From the NCBI RefSeq assembly GCF_003101015.1, contig NZ_CP029206.1, positions 2,181,001-2,245,000 on the forward strand: a stretch of 64,000 nt of DNA, written 5' to 3'. The position numbers and the translations under genes were made by a program. Positions 29,336 through 39,750 of the stretch are shown piece by piece (position 1 is the first letter of the stretch; each line of letters opens with the position of its first letter). Origin of the DNA: Actinobacillus porcitonsillarum. Its GTDB lineage: Bacteria > Pseudomonadota > Gammaproteobacteria > Enterobacterales > Pasteurellaceae. Below the pieces are notes generated by a model. It saw nothing but the letters and a program-made list of their open reading frames with translations, was not told the DNA's origin and made no database searches.

Positions 29336-30898
29336 ATGTTAGAGCTTTTTAGTGATTCTTCCATTTGGCTTGGTTTAATCACTTTAATTATTCTTGAGAT
29401 CATTTTAGGAATAGATAATTTAGTGTTTATTGCTATTTTAGCGAATAAACTCCCTCCATCACAACGTGCAAAAGCTCGTCGGGTCGGCTTAACCCTCGCA
29501 CTTATTATGCGATTAGGGTTATTATCTGTGATGTCTTGGCTCGTGACTTTAACGACACCAGTGATTAGTAATACACTTTTTTCACTCTCAATTCGAGATA
29601 TTATTTTAATTGTTGGGGGATTGTTTTTACTTTTTAAAGCGACTATTGAATTACATGAGCGTTTAGAAGGTAAATCTGAAACAACGGGAGAGAATATTGT
29701 TTATGCAAGTTTATATGCCGTTGTGGTACAAATTGTTGTATTAGATGCCGTGTTCTCTTTTGATGCTGTCATTACCGCTGTGGGGATGGTAAAACAGCTT
29801 GAAGTCATGATGATTGCGGTTGTGATTGCTATGGGGCTTATGCTTATTGCTTCAAAAGCGCTCACAGAATTTGTAGGCAAACATCCTACGGTCGTCATTT
29901 TATGCTTAAGTTTCTTGTTGATGATTGGCTTTAGCCTTATTGCAGAAGGCCTTGGATTACATATTCCAAAAGGCTACCTCTATGCGGCAATTGGCTTCTC
30001 AATTTTAATTGAGGGCTTTAACCAATTCGCTCATCGTAATCAAACTAAGTATGAAAACCAGCAGCCACTAAGAGATCGTACGGCTGAGGCGATTTTACGT
30101 TTAATGGGTGGCAAAACGGCAAAAGAAGTGAGCGATACCGCAACAACAGAAGAAAAATCGGAAGTCGAACAAGTTTTACCTTTTGCACAAGAAGAGCGTT
30201 ATATGATCAGCGGTGTATTAGCGTTAGGCGAGCGTAATGTTCAAACGATTATGACACCAAGAAATGAAATTTCGTGGGTAGATATTGAAACAACAGAAGA
30301 AGAAATCAGACAGCAGCTTTTAGATACGCCACATAATTTATTCCCGGTTTGTCGTGGAAGCATTGATGAAATTTTAGGTGTGGTGAGAGCGAAGGATATT
30401 TTAGCAGTATTAGATAATCATCAAGATATCTTTATGGCGTTAAAACCGTTATTAGCTAAACAACAGCCTGTTATCGTACCTGATACCGTAGATAATTTAA
30501 AATTGTTGAATATGTTGAAAAATGCTAAAGGTAATTTAGCAATTGTTATTGATGAATATGGGCAAGTGGCAGGATTAGTTACACCATTAGACTTATTAGA
30601 AGCGATTGCCGGTGAATTCCCTGATGAAGATGAAACATTAGAAATTGTTGCACGAGAAGATTACTGGATTGTGCAAGGCACGGCAACGCTAGAACAGCTC
30701 AAATTAGAGTTAAATGAGCCTGATATGTTTGAAAATGCCGAACAATTTACATTAGGTGGTTTTTTACTCTCTCAATTTGATACGATCCCTAAAGTCAATG
30801 ATCAAATTACACTTGACGGATATGTCTTTACGATATTAAAAGCACACTCTGCACGTATTTTGGTCATTCGAATTGAGAAGCTTAGTAACAAGGACTAA
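29336..30898 (+). CDS. TerC family membrane protein with CBS pair and CorC-type domain
   Basis: A 520-residue inner-membrane protein of the YoaE/YegH type. Residues 1-240 form the TerC domain with the acidic motifs [16 protein letters not shown] and [16 protein letters not shown]. Residues about 290-415 are a CBS pair ([47 protein letters not shown]). The last 80 residues are a transporter-associated domain. Related TerC proteins handle metals, manganese export in some cases, but the substrate here is unknown. A GAGGAATAT site precedes the ATG. Only 1 bp separates it from lpxM. Confidence 0.88.
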   Translation: MLELFSDSSIWLGLITLIILEIILGIDNLVFIAILANKLPPSQRAKARRVGLTLALIMRLGLLSVMSWLVTLTTPVISNTLFSLSIRDIILIVGGLFLLFKATIELHERLEGKSETTGENIVYASLYAVVVQIVVLDAVFSFDAVITAVGMVKQLEVMMIAVVIAMGLMLIASKALTEFVGKHPTVVILCLSFLLMIGFSLIAEGLGLHIPKGYLYAAIGFSILIEGFNQFAHRNQTKYENQQPLRDRTAEAILRLMGGKTAKEVSDTATTEEKSEVEQVLPFAQEERYMISGVLALGERNVQTIMTPRNEISWVDIETTEEEIRQQLLDTPHNLFPVCRGSIDEILGVVRAKDILAVLDNHQDIFMALKPLLAKQQPVIVPDTVDNLKLLNMLKNAKGNLAIVIDEYGQVAGLVTPLDLLEAIAGEFPDEDETLEIVAREDYWIVQGTATLEQLKLELNEPDMFENAEQFTLGGFLLSQFDTIPKVNDQITLDGYVFTILKAHSARILVIRIEKLSNKD

Positions 30899-30899
30899 T

Positions 30900-31850
30900 A
30901 TGGAACGAGAGACATATCGAGTAGGTTATCAACATCAATTCCAAAAGGCCTTTTTACACCCTAAATACTGGGGAATTTGGCTGGGTATTTTCGTGCTTAT
31001 GATTTTAGCTTATGTGCCGTTTAGAATCCGCGATAAGATAGCGGCTAAACTGGCTAAAATCGTTGTAAGAAAGCTGAAAGGGAAAAAGCAATATCATCGA
31101 GCAGAGACAAATTTACGTTACTGTTTTCCGGATTGGTCGGAAGAAAAACGTGCAGATGTTATTGAAAAAATGTTTATTACCGTTGCTCAAACGATGTTAG
31201 GGATTGGCGAAATCGCTTTACGTTCGGTAGATCATATCCAAAAACGTAGCGAATTTTCAGGGTTAGACATTGTACGAGAAGCGAGAGCATCAGGTAAAAA
31301 TGTGATTTTACTTGTCCCTCACACTTGGTCGATTGATGCCTCTGGCATTATTATGCATACGTATGGTATGCCAATGGTTTCTATGTATAATCCTCATCAT
31401 AATCCTCTTGTGGATTGGTTATGGAACCGTACACGGGAACGTTTCGGCGGTAAAATGCATACCCGTCAGAATGGTATTAAACCTTTTTTAAATGATGTGC
31501 GTAAAGGAAATCTTGGCTATTTTCTCCCTGATGAAGATTTTGGCGAAAAGGCAAGTGTTTATGTTCCCTTTTTTGCCACAGAAAAGGCAACATTACCGGG
31601 TTTGGCAAAAATGGCTCGAGTAGCTAATGCTGTCGTGATCCCGATGTTTCCGATTTATAATGCAGAAAAAGGCGTATATCAAATTGAGATCTTACCGCCT
31701 CTTGAATTTGCAGGCGATGAGTTACAATCCGCTCGCCAAATGAATGAAGTGATTGAATACTTCGTGCCTAAAAATCCTGAACAGTATGTTTGGATTTTAC
31801 GTATCTTAAAAACACGCCGTGATGGGCAAGATATTTATCGAAAAGATTAA
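30900..31850 (+). CDS. lpxM: Lipid A secondary acyltransferase (LpxM/MsbB type)
   Basis: This enzyme adds the final secondary acyl chain to Kdo2-lipid A precursor at the inner membrane. It has 316 residues, a membrane helix near 32-50 (WGIWLGIFVLMILAYVPF), the catalytic H-x4-D in VPHTWSID, and LPDEDFGEKASVYVPFFA, which is the MsbB rather than the LpxL form. The ATG overlaps the spacer after the TerC stop. The preceding AACAAGGACTAAT provides the ribosome site. Confidence 0.92.
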   Translation: MERETYRVGYQHQFQKAFLHPKYWGIWLGIFVLMILAYVPFRIRDKIAAKLAKIVVRKLKGKKQYHRAETNLRYCFPDWSEEKRADVIEKMFITVAQTMLGIGEIALRSVDHIQKRSEFSGLDIVREARASGKNVILLVPHTWSIDASGIIMHTYGMPMVSMYNPHHNPLVDWLWNRTRERFGGKMHTRQNGIKPFLNDVRKGNLGYFLPDEDFGEKASVYVPFFATEKATLPGLAKMARVANAVVIPMFPIYNAEKGVYQIEILPPLEFAGDELQSARQMNEVIEYFVPKNPEQYVWILRILKTRRDGQDIYRKD

Positions 31851-31854
31851 GAAA

Positions 31855-34515
31855 ATGGAAGAACAAACTGTACAAGTTGCAAAAATTAGACCGCCTCGTA
31901 AAATTTCTCCGTTTTGGTTACTGCCGATAGTCGCATTTGCTATTGGCTGTTTACTTTTCTTTCAAATTTTAAAAGAACAAGGGGAAACAATCACTATCCG
32001 CTTTAATGAAGGGGATGGCATTACTGCGGGCAAAACGGCTATTCGCTATCAAGGTTTGCAAATTGGTTTAGTGAAAAAAGTCTATTTTGTGGATAACTTG
32101 AAAAAGGTTCAAGTAGAAGCAGAAATAAATCCTGAAGCTAAATCAGTACTGAAAGAAGGAACGATTTTCTGGGTGGTTAAGCCAACGGCTTCACTCGCAG
32201 GGGTTTCAGGGTTAGATACATTGGTTTCAGGCAATTATATTACCTTAAAACCAAGTACTGATCCTGAGGCAAAAAGTAAAGATGAATTTATTGCTGAAGA
32301 TGAGGCACCTGTTGCCATTGCAACGGATGGTGCTTTATTAGTGCGTTTAATTTCTGATGATCTAGGTTCAATTACTGCAGGAGCTCAAATTTATTATCGT
32401 AAAGCGCCTGTTGGGCAAGTTGCCGATTATCGTTTTAGTGCCGACCATAAAAAAGTTGAAATTGATGTGCTGATTAACAAAAAATATGCTTCTTTAGTGA
32501 AAAAAGATAGCCGTTTTTGGAATATCAGTGGTATTGATGTAAAAGCTGGATTATCTGGCGTAGATATTTCTGTGGATAGTTTAGCCTCTGTGGTTGTAGG
32601 AGCAGTCTCTTTTGATTCTCCGGATAATTCTGAAGCGGCAGAACAAGGGCAAACATTTTCTTTATATAAGGATCTGAAATCTGCATTAAGAGGGGTAGAG
32701 GTAAAAGTTGCAGTCCCAATAGCGGATAATTTGAAGGTCAATGAAACCCCTGTTTTTTATAAAAATGTGCAAGTCGGCGTGCTGTCTAATTTAGAAATGC
32801 CTCGTGACGATGACAATGAATTTTTTAAAGGCATTGGTCGTAAAGGCATGTTAAAAGGGACGCTCTTGATTGATCCTAATCATAGTGACTTGCTGAAAAA
32901 TGGCACGGCAATTTTATTGCGTGAGCCAAAATTTAGCTTAAATAAAGAGCAAATTAGTAAAATTGGTGAGTTATTTAGAGGAATTTATTTCGATATTTTA
33001 GCCGGAGAAGGAGAAGAAAAGTTAAGTTTTACCGTACAGAAAGAAGCGGATTACTTGCTTTCACTCCCAAATATTCTCGCTTTAACTCTAACGGCACCAG
33101 AATCTTATGGTGTTGAAGAAGGGCAAGGTATTTATTATAACGATATTCAAATTGGTGAAGTTTTAAAACGTCAGTTAAGCATTGATAATGTCTCTTTCAA
33201 GGCGATGATTTATCCACCTTATCGAGCATTAATTTCGGAAAATAGTAAATTCGTTGCCATTTCTAATTTAGATATTAGCGTGGGCTTGGATGGTGTTCGA
33301 GTAAAAGCCGGTTCGCCAAATGATTGGATTAAAGGTGGTGTACGTTTAATTGCTGATAAACAGCAAAATGGCAAGGCGAAAAGTAGCTACCCACTTTATA
33401 AAGATATGGATTCGGCACAAGCAGGGATAACTTCAAGTGAGAAAAAAGCGACAGTTATTTTATCTGCAAAAACATTAGAAGGGATTGATAAAGGGTCTGT
33501 TGTCCTTTATCGAGATTTTCAAGTTGGGGAAATTTTAAACGTTCACCCACAGAAAAATGGCTTTGATGTTGAGCTTTATATTGAGCCAGCTTATCGTCAT
33601 TTAATGAGTGAAAAAAGCCGTTTCTGGATTGAACCGGCGATTGCCGCAGAGCTTTCTTTAAAAGGTTTAACGGTTCAATCTTCGCCTTTAATGAGAACGT
33701 TAAAAGGTGCGATCAGCTTCGATAACGAAGGAAAAGGAAGTAAAACGTTATATGCAAGTAAAGAACAAGCAACGGCTGGTTATACGTATATTACGCTTAT
33801 TGCCAAAGATGCCTCAAAACTCTTTAAAGGCATGGATATTCGCTATATGGGCTTAACCGTTGGTAAAGTAGAAAAGCTTGAATTACAAAATGCAAAAAAA
33901 CAGATAAAAGTAACCGCTTACCTTGATGGACAGTATTATTCATTACTTGCCAAAACCGGTAGTAAATTCAGTGCGATTTCTCCTGAAATTACAACAAGCG
34001 GGATAAAAAATATTGATGCAATGTTACAAACTTATATCAATGTTGAAGCAGGAAGCGGAAAAGCTCAAACGCTCTTTAATTTATCCGATACAGCAACGAC
34101 TCAAACGACTTATGCCAATGGCTACCCTATTATTGTGGAAACCAGTGATGCACGAGGTATTGAGCTGGAAGCACCGGTTTTATATCGAGGAATGCAAGTT
34201 GGGATCGTGAAAAAACTGAATTTAAGTGAGTTAGGCGATCGAGTGTTGATCCATTTAAGTATAGAAAATAAATATCAGCATTTAGTGAGAAATAATACGG
34301 AATTTTGGGCGGCTTCAGGCTATACAATGGATGTGAGCTTGCAAGGGGTAAGTATGAATTCCGGCACAATGTCCCAATTACTGAAAGGCGGCATTGAATT
34401 TTCAACCCCTTCGGGACGAGTGGTTCAGCCTCAAGCAAAACCAAATCGTCATTTCTTATTACAACGTAAAATTCCGCAAGATGCTCCGGCTTGGGATCAA
34501 GGGATAGCGGAATAA
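31855..34515 (+). CDS. letB: Seven-domain MCE lipid transport tunnel protein LetB
   Basis: LetB (YebT) forms a periplasm-spanning tunnel of stacked MCE rings that moves lipids between the membranes. An N-terminal anchor (about residues 21-37, FWLLPIVAFAIGCLLFF) is followed by seven MCE repeats, each with an R/Y-Y-x-G/D...VG pattern (IRYQGLQIGLVKK, IYYRKAPVGQVAD, VFYKNVQVGVLSN, IYYNDIQIGEVLK, VLYRDFQVGEILN, IRYMGLTVGKVEK, VLYRGMQVGIVKK). The 886-residue length fits E. coli LetB (877). ATG 31855 follows the lpxM stop by 4 bp. The usual partner letA (yebS) is not upstream. Confidence 0.94.
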   Translation: MEEQTVQVAKIRPPRKISPFWLLPIVAFAIGCLLFFQILKEQGETITIRFNEGDGITAGKTAIRYQGLQIGLVKKVYFVDNLKKVQVEAEINPEAKSVLKEGTIFWVVKPTASLAGVSGLDTLVSGNYITLKPSTDPEAKSKDEFIAEDEAPVAIATDGALLVRLISDDLGSITAGAQIYYRKAPVGQVADYRFSADHKKVEIDVLINKKYASLVKKDSRFWNISGIDVKAGLSGVDISVDSLASVVVGAVSFDSPDNSEAAEQGQTFSLYKDLKSALRGVEVKVAVPIADNLKVNETPVFYKNVQVGVLSNLEMPRDDDNEFFKGIGRKGMLKGTLLIDPNHSDLLKNGTAILLREPKFSLNKEQISKIGELFRGIYFDILAGEGEEKLSFTVQKEADYLLSLPNILALTLTAPESYGVEEGQGIYYNDIQIGEVLKRQLSIDNVSFKAMIYPPYRALISENSKFVAISNLDISVGLDGVRVKAGSPNDWIKGGVRLIADKQQNGKAKSSYPLYKDMDSAQAGITSSEKKATVILSAKTLEGIDKGSVVLYRDFQVGEILNVHPQKNGFDVELYIEPAYRHLMSEKSRFWIEPAIAAELSLKGLTVQSSPLMRTLKGAISFDNEGKGSKTLYASKEQATAGYTYITLIAKDASKLFKGMDIRYMGLTVGKVEKLELQNAKKQIKVTAYLDGQYYSLLAKTGSKFSAISPEITTSGIKNIDAMLQTYINVEAGSGKAQTLFNLSDTATTQTTYANGYPIIVETSDARGIELEAPVLYRGMQVGIVKKLNLSELGDRVLIHLSIENKYQHLVRNNTEFWAASGYTMDVSLQGVSMNSGTMSQLLKGGIEFSTPSGRVVQPQAKPNRHFLLQRKIPQDAPAWDQGIAE

Positions 34516-34541
34516 TTTAACAATTTTATGAGGAGAGCAAA

Positions 34542-35051
34542 ATGCCTTTATTAGATAGTTTTAAAGTTGATCATACAAGAATGAATGCTCCGGCAGTACG
34601 TGTGGCAAAAACGATGACAACGCCAAAAGGAGATACCATTACCGTGTTTGATTTACGTTTTTGCCGCCCAAACATTGATATTTTACCTGTACGTGGTATT
34701 CATACAATGGAGCATTTATTTGCCGGTTTTATGCGTGATCACCTTAATAGTGAAACAGTTGAAATCATTGATATTTCGCCAATGGGCTGCCGTACTGGTT
34801 TTTATATGTCATTAATTGGCACACCTTCTGAACAAGAGGTGGTAAAAGCGTGGACAGCTTCAATGGAAGATGCTTTAAATAAAGTGCCGGATGTGTCAAA
34901 AATTCCGGAATTGAATGAATACCAATGCGGTTCGTATAAAGAACATTCTTTAGAAGAAGCACATCAAATTGCCCGTGATGTGCTTGCAAAAGGAATTGGT
35001 GTTAATCGTAACGAAGATTTAGCCTTAGACGAAAAATTATTAAATCCATAA
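34542..35051 (+). CDS. luxS: S-ribosylhomocysteine lyase
   Basis: LuxS cleaves S-ribosylhomocysteine to homocysteine and DPD, the autoinducer-2 precursor. The 169-residue length is typical. The metal-binding HTMEH is at residues 54-58, and the catalytic cysteine lies in [12 protein letters not shown]. The third ligand is the cysteine in [14 protein letters not shown] 34542 follows ATGAGGAGAGCAAA. It lies 26 bp after letB, probably with shared transcription plus its own promoter. A USS core (35063) follows the stop. Confidence 0.97.
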   Translation: MPLLDSFKVDHTRMNAPAVRVAKTMTTPKGDTITVFDLRFCRPNIDILPVRGIHTMEHLFAGFMRDHLNSETVEIIDISPMGCRTGFYMSLIGTPSEQEVVKAWTASMEDALNKVPDVSKIPELNEYQCGSYKEHSLEEAHQIARDVLAKGIGVNRNEDLALDEKLLNP

Positions 35052-35095
35052 TTTACGGCTCAACAAGCGGTTAAATTTTTGATTTATTTTTCAAA

Positions 35096-35454
35096 TGATG
35101 TAGTTGTTTTACACATTTTGTAGGGGAAATATAATTTTCCTCTACGATATTCCTAAAACGATACTCAAACTCTCTCCCCTTGTGGGAGAGAGACAGCCGA
35201 AGAGTGCGTTCAGCAATCTTTGGCAGAGAGAGGGGAAAAGCCAACGGCTTTCAAAATACGATTTCCCCCTCTCCCTGATTTTGCTTCTAAACGAAGCAAA
35301 ATCTGTCCCTCTCCCACAAGGGGCGAGGGTTGTATATATCGACCGCCACGATGAGGTGATTGAACATAGTTGCTACACCCAACGGACACACGCAGTGTGT
35401 CCCTACAGCCTTTATAATTTAAACAATAATTGTAACGGACGCATGCCAGCGTCC
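35096..35454. repeat. Composite block of dispersed hairpin repeats between luxS and the ABC exporter gene
   Basis: Most of a 423 bp non-coding gap. A left outer end resembling the family repeat (TGATGTAGTTGTTTTACACA, 35096-35115) precedes a single hairpin, GTAGGGGAAATATAATTTTC (35120-35145). Then a different unit, 35171-35329, opens CTCTCCCCTTGTGGGAGAG, closes CTCTCCCACAAGGGGCGAG and encloses two smaller hairpins (AAAGCC/GGCTTT, GATTTTGCTT/AAGCAAAATC). After TTGCTACA come GGACACACGCAGTGTGTCC-CTAC (35384-35406) and GGACGCATGCCAGCGTCC (35437-35454). At least three hairpin elements seem stacked. The exporter gene promoter must be in or after this block. Confidence 0.65.
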
Positions 35455-35474
35455 TTATTTTTTAGGATAGAGAA

Positions 35475-37319
35475 ATGTTTAATAAAATTTTTACTTGGTT
35501 TGAAAACCGAGTTGAAACATATCCGGAAGAAGCTCCCCAAACACCCAAATCCGGCATTATTCCTTTTATTTTTGAAGCAACAAAAGGAATGAGAGGTTAC
35601 TTAACGATTTTAACCATTTTAGTTGCAGCCGTTGGGATTATTGAGGCGATCTTATTCCAATTTATGGGCGAATTAGTTGATTGGATCAATAAACTTAGTC
35701 CGGCTGCATTATGGCAAGAAAAAGGCAGTGCGATTATTGGTATGTTCTTTGTTGCAATGCTGGGCGTACTTTTTGTTTTCTTAGCCAGCAGCATTCGTTT
35801 CCAAAGTTTGCAAGGTGTTTTCCCAATGCGTTTACGTTGGAACTTCCACCGTTTAATGCTTGGGCAAAGTATGGGCTTTTACCAAGATGAATTTGCCGGC
35901 AGGGTTTCCGCTAAAGTGATGCAAACAGCATTAGCTGTGCGAGATGTCGTAATGACTTGTGCGGATATGCTTATTTATGTTGCCGTTTACTTAACAACAT
36001 CAAGCGTCATTTTATTGCAATTTGATGGTTGGTTATTCTTACCTTTCATTCTATGGGTTATTTCACTGGCAATTACTATTCGAGTATTTGTGCCAAAATT
36101 AGCCGAAGCCGCTCAAGAGCAATCTGATGCACGTAGTTTGATGACCGGTCGCATTACCGATGCTTATTCTAATATCGCAACGGTTAAACTCTTTTCTCAC
36201 GGTAATCGTGAGTCGGCTTATGCAAAAGAGTCGATGGAAGAATTTATGACAACGGTACATAAACAGATGCGACTCGTAACCATCATTGAAACCTTAACCA
36301 ATTTTACCAGCATTGCTTTGATTGTTTCGACAGCAGGAATTGGTTTATGGCTTTGGTCGCAAGAAATCGTGAGTGCAGGCGCAATTGCTACTTCAACGGC
36401 ACTGGCGTTACGTATCAAAGGCTTATCACAATGGATTATGTGGGAATTTGCCCGTCTATTTGAAAACTTAGGTACAGTTCAAGATGGCATGGCAACGCTT
36501 TCTAAACCGCATACCGTAGTAGATAAGGCAGATGCTAAGCCATTAACGGTAACGCAGGGCGAAATTAAATTTGAGCACGTTGATTTTGCTTATGATCCGA
36601 AAAAGCCATTATTGAAAGATTTTGATCTCACGATTAAAGCGGGAGAAAAAGTCGGATTAGTGGGTCGAAGTGGCGCAGGAAAATCGACCCTCACGAATTT
36701 ATTGCTTCGTTTTTATGATATTCAAAACGGTACAATTACCATTGATGGGCAGAATGTACGTGATATTACCCAAGAAAGTTTACGCTCACAAATTGGCTTA
36801 GTTACCCAAGATACATCATTGCTACACCGTTCCGTCCGTGAAAATTTAATGTACGGCAGACCAAATGCGACAGAAGAAGAGATGCTACAAGCGATACAAA
36901 AAGCCGCAGCAAGCGAGTTTATCCCTAATTTACAAGATGCAAAAGGACGCACGGGGTTAGATGCACACGTAGGCGAACGAGGCGTTAAACTCTCCGGTGG
37001 GCAGCGCCAACGTATTGCGATTGCGCGTGTTATGTTAAAAGATGCTCCGATTTTGTTACTTGATGAAGCAACAAGTGCCTTAGACTCCGAAGTTGAAGTG
37101 GCAATTCAAGAGAACCTCACTGACTTAATGGAAGGCAAAACGGTTGTAGCGATTGCGCATCGTTTATCAACCATTATGGCAATGGATCGTTTAATCGTAT
37201 TAGATAAAGGCGAAATCGTGGAACAAGGCACCCATGAAGAGCTGTTAGCACAAAATGGTGTTTATGCTAAATTATGGGCGCATCAAAGTGGTGGTTTTTT
37301 AGCAGACGATGACATTTAA
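35475..37319 (+). CDS. ABC exporter, fused permease and ATPase
   Basis: A 614-residue half-transporter that works as a dimer in the inner membrane. Six transmembrane helices span about residues 40-330, and an ATPase domain follows with Walker A GRSGAGKST near 410, the signature LSGGQRQRIAIARVML near 515, Walker B LLLDEATSALDSE and the switch histidine in AIAHRLST. It is the multidrug/lipid-exporter architecture; the substrate is unknown. It resembles the H. influenzae HI0664-type exporter. A TTTTAGGATAGAGAA site precedes the ATG. A hairpin at about 37340-37375 follows. Confidence 0.9.
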   Translation: MFNKIFTWFENRVETYPEEAPQTPKSGIIPFIFEATKGMRGYLTILTILVAAVGIIEAILFQFMGELVDWINKLSPAALWQEKGSAIIGMFFVAMLGVLFVFLASSIRFQSLQGVFPMRLRWNFHRLMLGQSMGFYQDEFAGRVSAKVMQTALAVRDVVMTCADMLIYVAVYLTTSSVILLQFDGWLFLPFILWVISLAITIRVFVPKLAEAAQEQSDARSLMTGRITDAYSNIATVKLFSHGNRESAYAKESMEEFMTTVHKQMRLVTIIETLTNFTSIALIVSTAGIGLWLWSQEIVSAGAIATSTALALRIKGLSQWIMWEFARLFENLGTVQDGMATLSKPHTVVDKADAKPLTVTQGEIKFEHVDFAYDPKKPLLKDFDLTIKAGEKVGLVGRSGAGKSTLTNLLLRFYDIQNGTITIDGQNVRDITQESLRSQIGLVTQDTSLLHRSVRENLMYGRPNATEEEMLQAIQKAAASEFIPNLQDAKGRTGLDAHVGERGVKLSGGQRQRIAIARVMLKDAPILLLDEATSALDSEVEVAIQENLTDLMEGKTVVAIAHRLSTIMAMDRLIVLDKGEIVEQGTHEELLAQNGVYAKLWAHQSGGFLADDDI

Positions 37320-37401
37320 ATCGTTAAATAGGCGGTAAGATTTAGCGAAAAATTTGCAAAATTTTGCTAAAATCGAACCGCTTTATTTTTAAGGATTTAC
37401 T

Positions 37402-38229
37402 ATGTTTGATTATTTTTTATCACTACATCCCATTATGCAAGCCTTTATTGCCGGTTTGTTTACTTGGGGATGTACGATTTTTGGCTCTTCATTCGTTTAC
37501 TTCTTTAAGACGGTAAACCGTAAATTATTAGACATGATGATGGGCTTTGCCGGAGGGGTAATGATTGCGGCCTCTTTTTGGTCGCTTTTAGCACCGGCAC
37601 TGGAATATGCTGAAGCAGATTACGGCTCTTTAGCGTGGCTGCCTGCGGCGATAGGTTTTCTCCTTGGTGGATTTTTTATCCGTTTGATCGACTACGTTGT
37701 ACCGCATTTACATTTAAGTAAGCCCATTGAGGAAGCGGAAGGTATGCAACCTAAAAAGGGCTTATCAAAAAGTATGTTGCTTTTTTTGGCGATTACCATT
37801 CACAACATTCCTGAAGGTTTAGCTATCGGGGTAACATTTGGGGCATTGGCAACGCAAGTACCCGGCGTGGATGCTTCTATTATGGGGGCGATTGGATTAG
37901 CGATTGGGATTGGTTTGCAAAATATTCCTGAAGGTTCATCACTTTCTCTTCCTATTCGAGGTGAAGGGCATTCTCGCTGGAAAGCCTTTTGGTATGGCTC
38001 AATGTCTGCAGTTGTTGAGCCGATTGCAGCTGTGATTGGTGCTGCATTTGTTTTATCCATGACAGCGATTTTACCTTACGCCTTGGCATTTGCGGCAGGG
38101 GCAATGATTTTCGTTGTTGTGGAAGAGTTAATTCCTGAATCACAAAGTAATGGGAACACCGATATTGCCACCTTAAGCCTGATGGTTGGCTTTGTGGTAA
38201 TGATGGTTCTTGATGTTGCATTAGGATAG
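37402..38229 (+). CDS. ZIP family divalent metal transporter
   Basis: A 275-residue membrane protein of the ZIP/GufA group, likely taking up zinc or related divalent ions. It has eight hydrophobic segments with the two binding-site motifs [14 protein letters not shown] and [13 protein letters not shown], and the EELIPES motif near the C-terminus. Residues 112-124 ([11 protein letters not shown]) form the variable cytoplasmic loop. The ATG follows TAAGGATTTACT. The next gene starts 2 bp after its stop. Confidence 0.9.
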   Translation: MFDYFLSLHPIMQAFIAGLFTWGCTIFGSSFVYFFKTVNRKLLDMMMGFAGGVMIAASFWSLLAPALEYAEADYGSLAWLPAAIGFLLGGFFIRLIDYVVPHLHLSKPIEEAEGMQPKKGLSKSMLLFLAITIHNIPEGLAIGVTFGALATQVPGVDASIMGAIGLAIGIGLQNIPEGSSLSLPIRGEGHSRWKAFWYGSMSAVVEPIAAVIGAAFVLSMTAILPYALAFAAGAMIFVVVEELIPESQSNGNTDIATLSLMVGFVVMMVLDVALG

Positions 38230-38231
38230 CT

Positions 38232-38666
38232 ATGATTTGGTATAAAGGGCTTTTTAGTTTTCAGGGGCGGTTAAATCGGCAGGGATTTTGGACAGGGATT
38301 GCAATTAACTTTGCTTTTCTCTTTATTTTGGTAAATTTTTTGCCAAATCCGACCGCTTTTAACACCATAATGCTGTTACCTTTGGCAATAAGCCTATATA
38401 GTTGTTTGGCGATTATTGTAAAACGGCTACACGACAGAAATCGCTCGGGCAAAAACGCTTTTATTTTATGTGTCCCAATCGCTTGCTATTTGATGGCACA
38501 ATCAACCACTGGCGATATTGCTTGGTTGCTTGGTTTACTGATGCCGATGTTGATTTGCACCATCGTTTTTTTAGAATGGGGCTTTTTTCGCAGTTATCCG
38601 CAAGCTAATCAATATGGAGAACAGGGCTTGCCTTTTATCTTTAAAGAGAAAATCAAAACGTTATGA
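38232..38666 (+). CDS. DUF805 inner-membrane protein
   Basis: A 144-residue protein with four hydrophobic helices and the DUF805 hallmarks [13 protein letters not shown] near the N-terminus and [16 protein letters not shown] in the middle. Function is unknown. It overlaps engB by 4 bp (ATGA) and follows the ZIP gene by 2 bp, so it is cotranscribed with both. Confidence 0.88.
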   Translation: MIWYKGLFSFQGRLNRQGFWTGIAINFAFLFILVNFLPNPTAFNTIMLLPLAISLYSCLAIIVKRLHDRNRSGKNAFILCVPIACYLMAQSTTGDIAWLLGLLMPMLICTIVFLEWGFFRSYPQANQYGEQGLPFIFKEKIKTL

Positions 38667-39289
38667 CAGAACAAATTAAACTGAATTACCATAAGACAAA
38701 ATTTTTAACTTCTGCGCCTGATATTCGTCATTTGCCGGAAGATAGCGGTATTGAAATTGCGTTTGCAGGGCGTTCTAATGCAGGAAAATCCACTTCTCTG
38801 AATGCTTTAACCAACCAAAAGAACTTAGCTCGTACGTCCAAAACACCGGGGCGGACACAGTTGATTAACTTGTTTGAGGTAGAACCGCAATGTAAATTGG
38901 TGGATCTACCGGGCTATGGTTATGCTGCCGTACCGGAACAAATGAAATTACAATGGCAAAAAGCATTGGGCGAGTACTTACAAAAACGTGAATGTTTACG
39001 TGGTGTCGTCATTCTGATGGATATTCGCCATCCGTTAAAAGATTTAGACCAACAAATGATTGAATGGGCGGTTTCGGCAGAATTACCGGTACTACTACTT
39101 TTAACAAAAGCAGATAAATTGAGCCAATCAGCCCGTAGCAAAACGGTTAAAATGGTGAGAGAAGCCATTTTACCTTTCCAAGGCGATGTGCAAGTAGAAG
39201 CCTATTCCGCCTTAAATAAAATTGGAATTGATAAACTTTCAGCAAAATTAGATAGCTGGTTTGCTGAAGCCTTTGTAGCAGGAGAATAA
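38663..39289 (+). CDS. engB: Ribosome biogenesis GTP-binding protein
   Basis: EngB (YsxC/YihA) is an essential GTPase for 50S assembly. The 208-residue protein has G1 GRSNAGKST at residues 36-44, G2/G3 TPGRTQ and [11 protein letters not shown]4 TKADKL and G5 YSALNK. The start overlaps the DUF805 stop. rraB follows after 1 bp. Confidence 0.96.
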   Translation: MTEQIKLNYHKTKFLTSAPDIRHLPEDSGIEIAFAGRSNAGKSTSLNALTNQKNLARTSKTPGRTQLINLFEVEPQCKLVDLPGYGYAAVPEQMKLQWQKALGEYLQKRECLRGVVILMDIRHPLKDLDQQMIEWAVSAELPVLLLLTKADKLSQSARSKTVKMVREAILPFQGDVQVEAYSALNKIGIDKLSAKLDSWFAEAFVAGE

Positions 39290-39290
39290 G

Positions 39291-39734
39291 ATGTACGATT
39301 TAGCTTTATTACGCCAAGAAACAGACGAGATCATTCAAAATTTATTAGATGATGGCTCTGATCCGGAAGCGCTTTATATTATTGAACACCACGTTGCTCA
39401 CCACGATTTTGATAAATTAGAAAAACTTGTTGTCGATGCTTATAAACTAGGCTATGAAATCTCTGATGCAGAGGAGGTTGAAGAAGACGGTAAGGTGTTC
39501 TTTGTTTGTGATATTGTGAGTGAAATCAATCTCAATGCCGATTTAATTACAGCACAGCAAAAAGAGCTGCTTCCTTTAATTGAAAAAGCCGGTGCGGAAT
39601 ACGAAGGTTGGGGAACTTATTTCGAAGATCCAAATGGTGAAGAAGATGAATACGGCGATGATGGCGAATTTTTTGATGAACACGATGAAGATTTTGATTT
39701 CGATGAAGTAGAAATTACTCGTACTCGTCATTAA
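39291..39734 (+). CDS. rraB: Regulator of RNase E activity B
   Basis: RraB (YjgD) binds RNase E and alters degradosome composition. The 147-residue protein has [18 protein letters not shown]-type sequence (here [18 protein letters not shown]), NADLITAQ and [15 protein letters not shown], all RraB hallmarks, and a very acidic C-terminal tail (D/E-rich, residues 115-140). AAGATG context places it 1 bp after engB. Confidence 0.94.
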   Translation: MYDLALLRQETDEIIQNLLDDGSDPEALYIIEHHVAHHDFDKLEKLVVDAYKLGYEISDAEEVEEDGKVFFVCDIVSEINLNADLITAQQKELLPLIEKAGAEYEGWGTYFEDPNGEEDEYGDDGEFFDEHDEDFDFDEVEITRTRH

Positions 39735-39750
39735 AACTTTGGAAAAATGT

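Noticed and set aside
35104-35592. Open frame of 162 codons across the luxS-exporter gap
   Set aside because: It consists of repeat hairpins and runs into the exporter gene in another frame; the composition is not protein-like.
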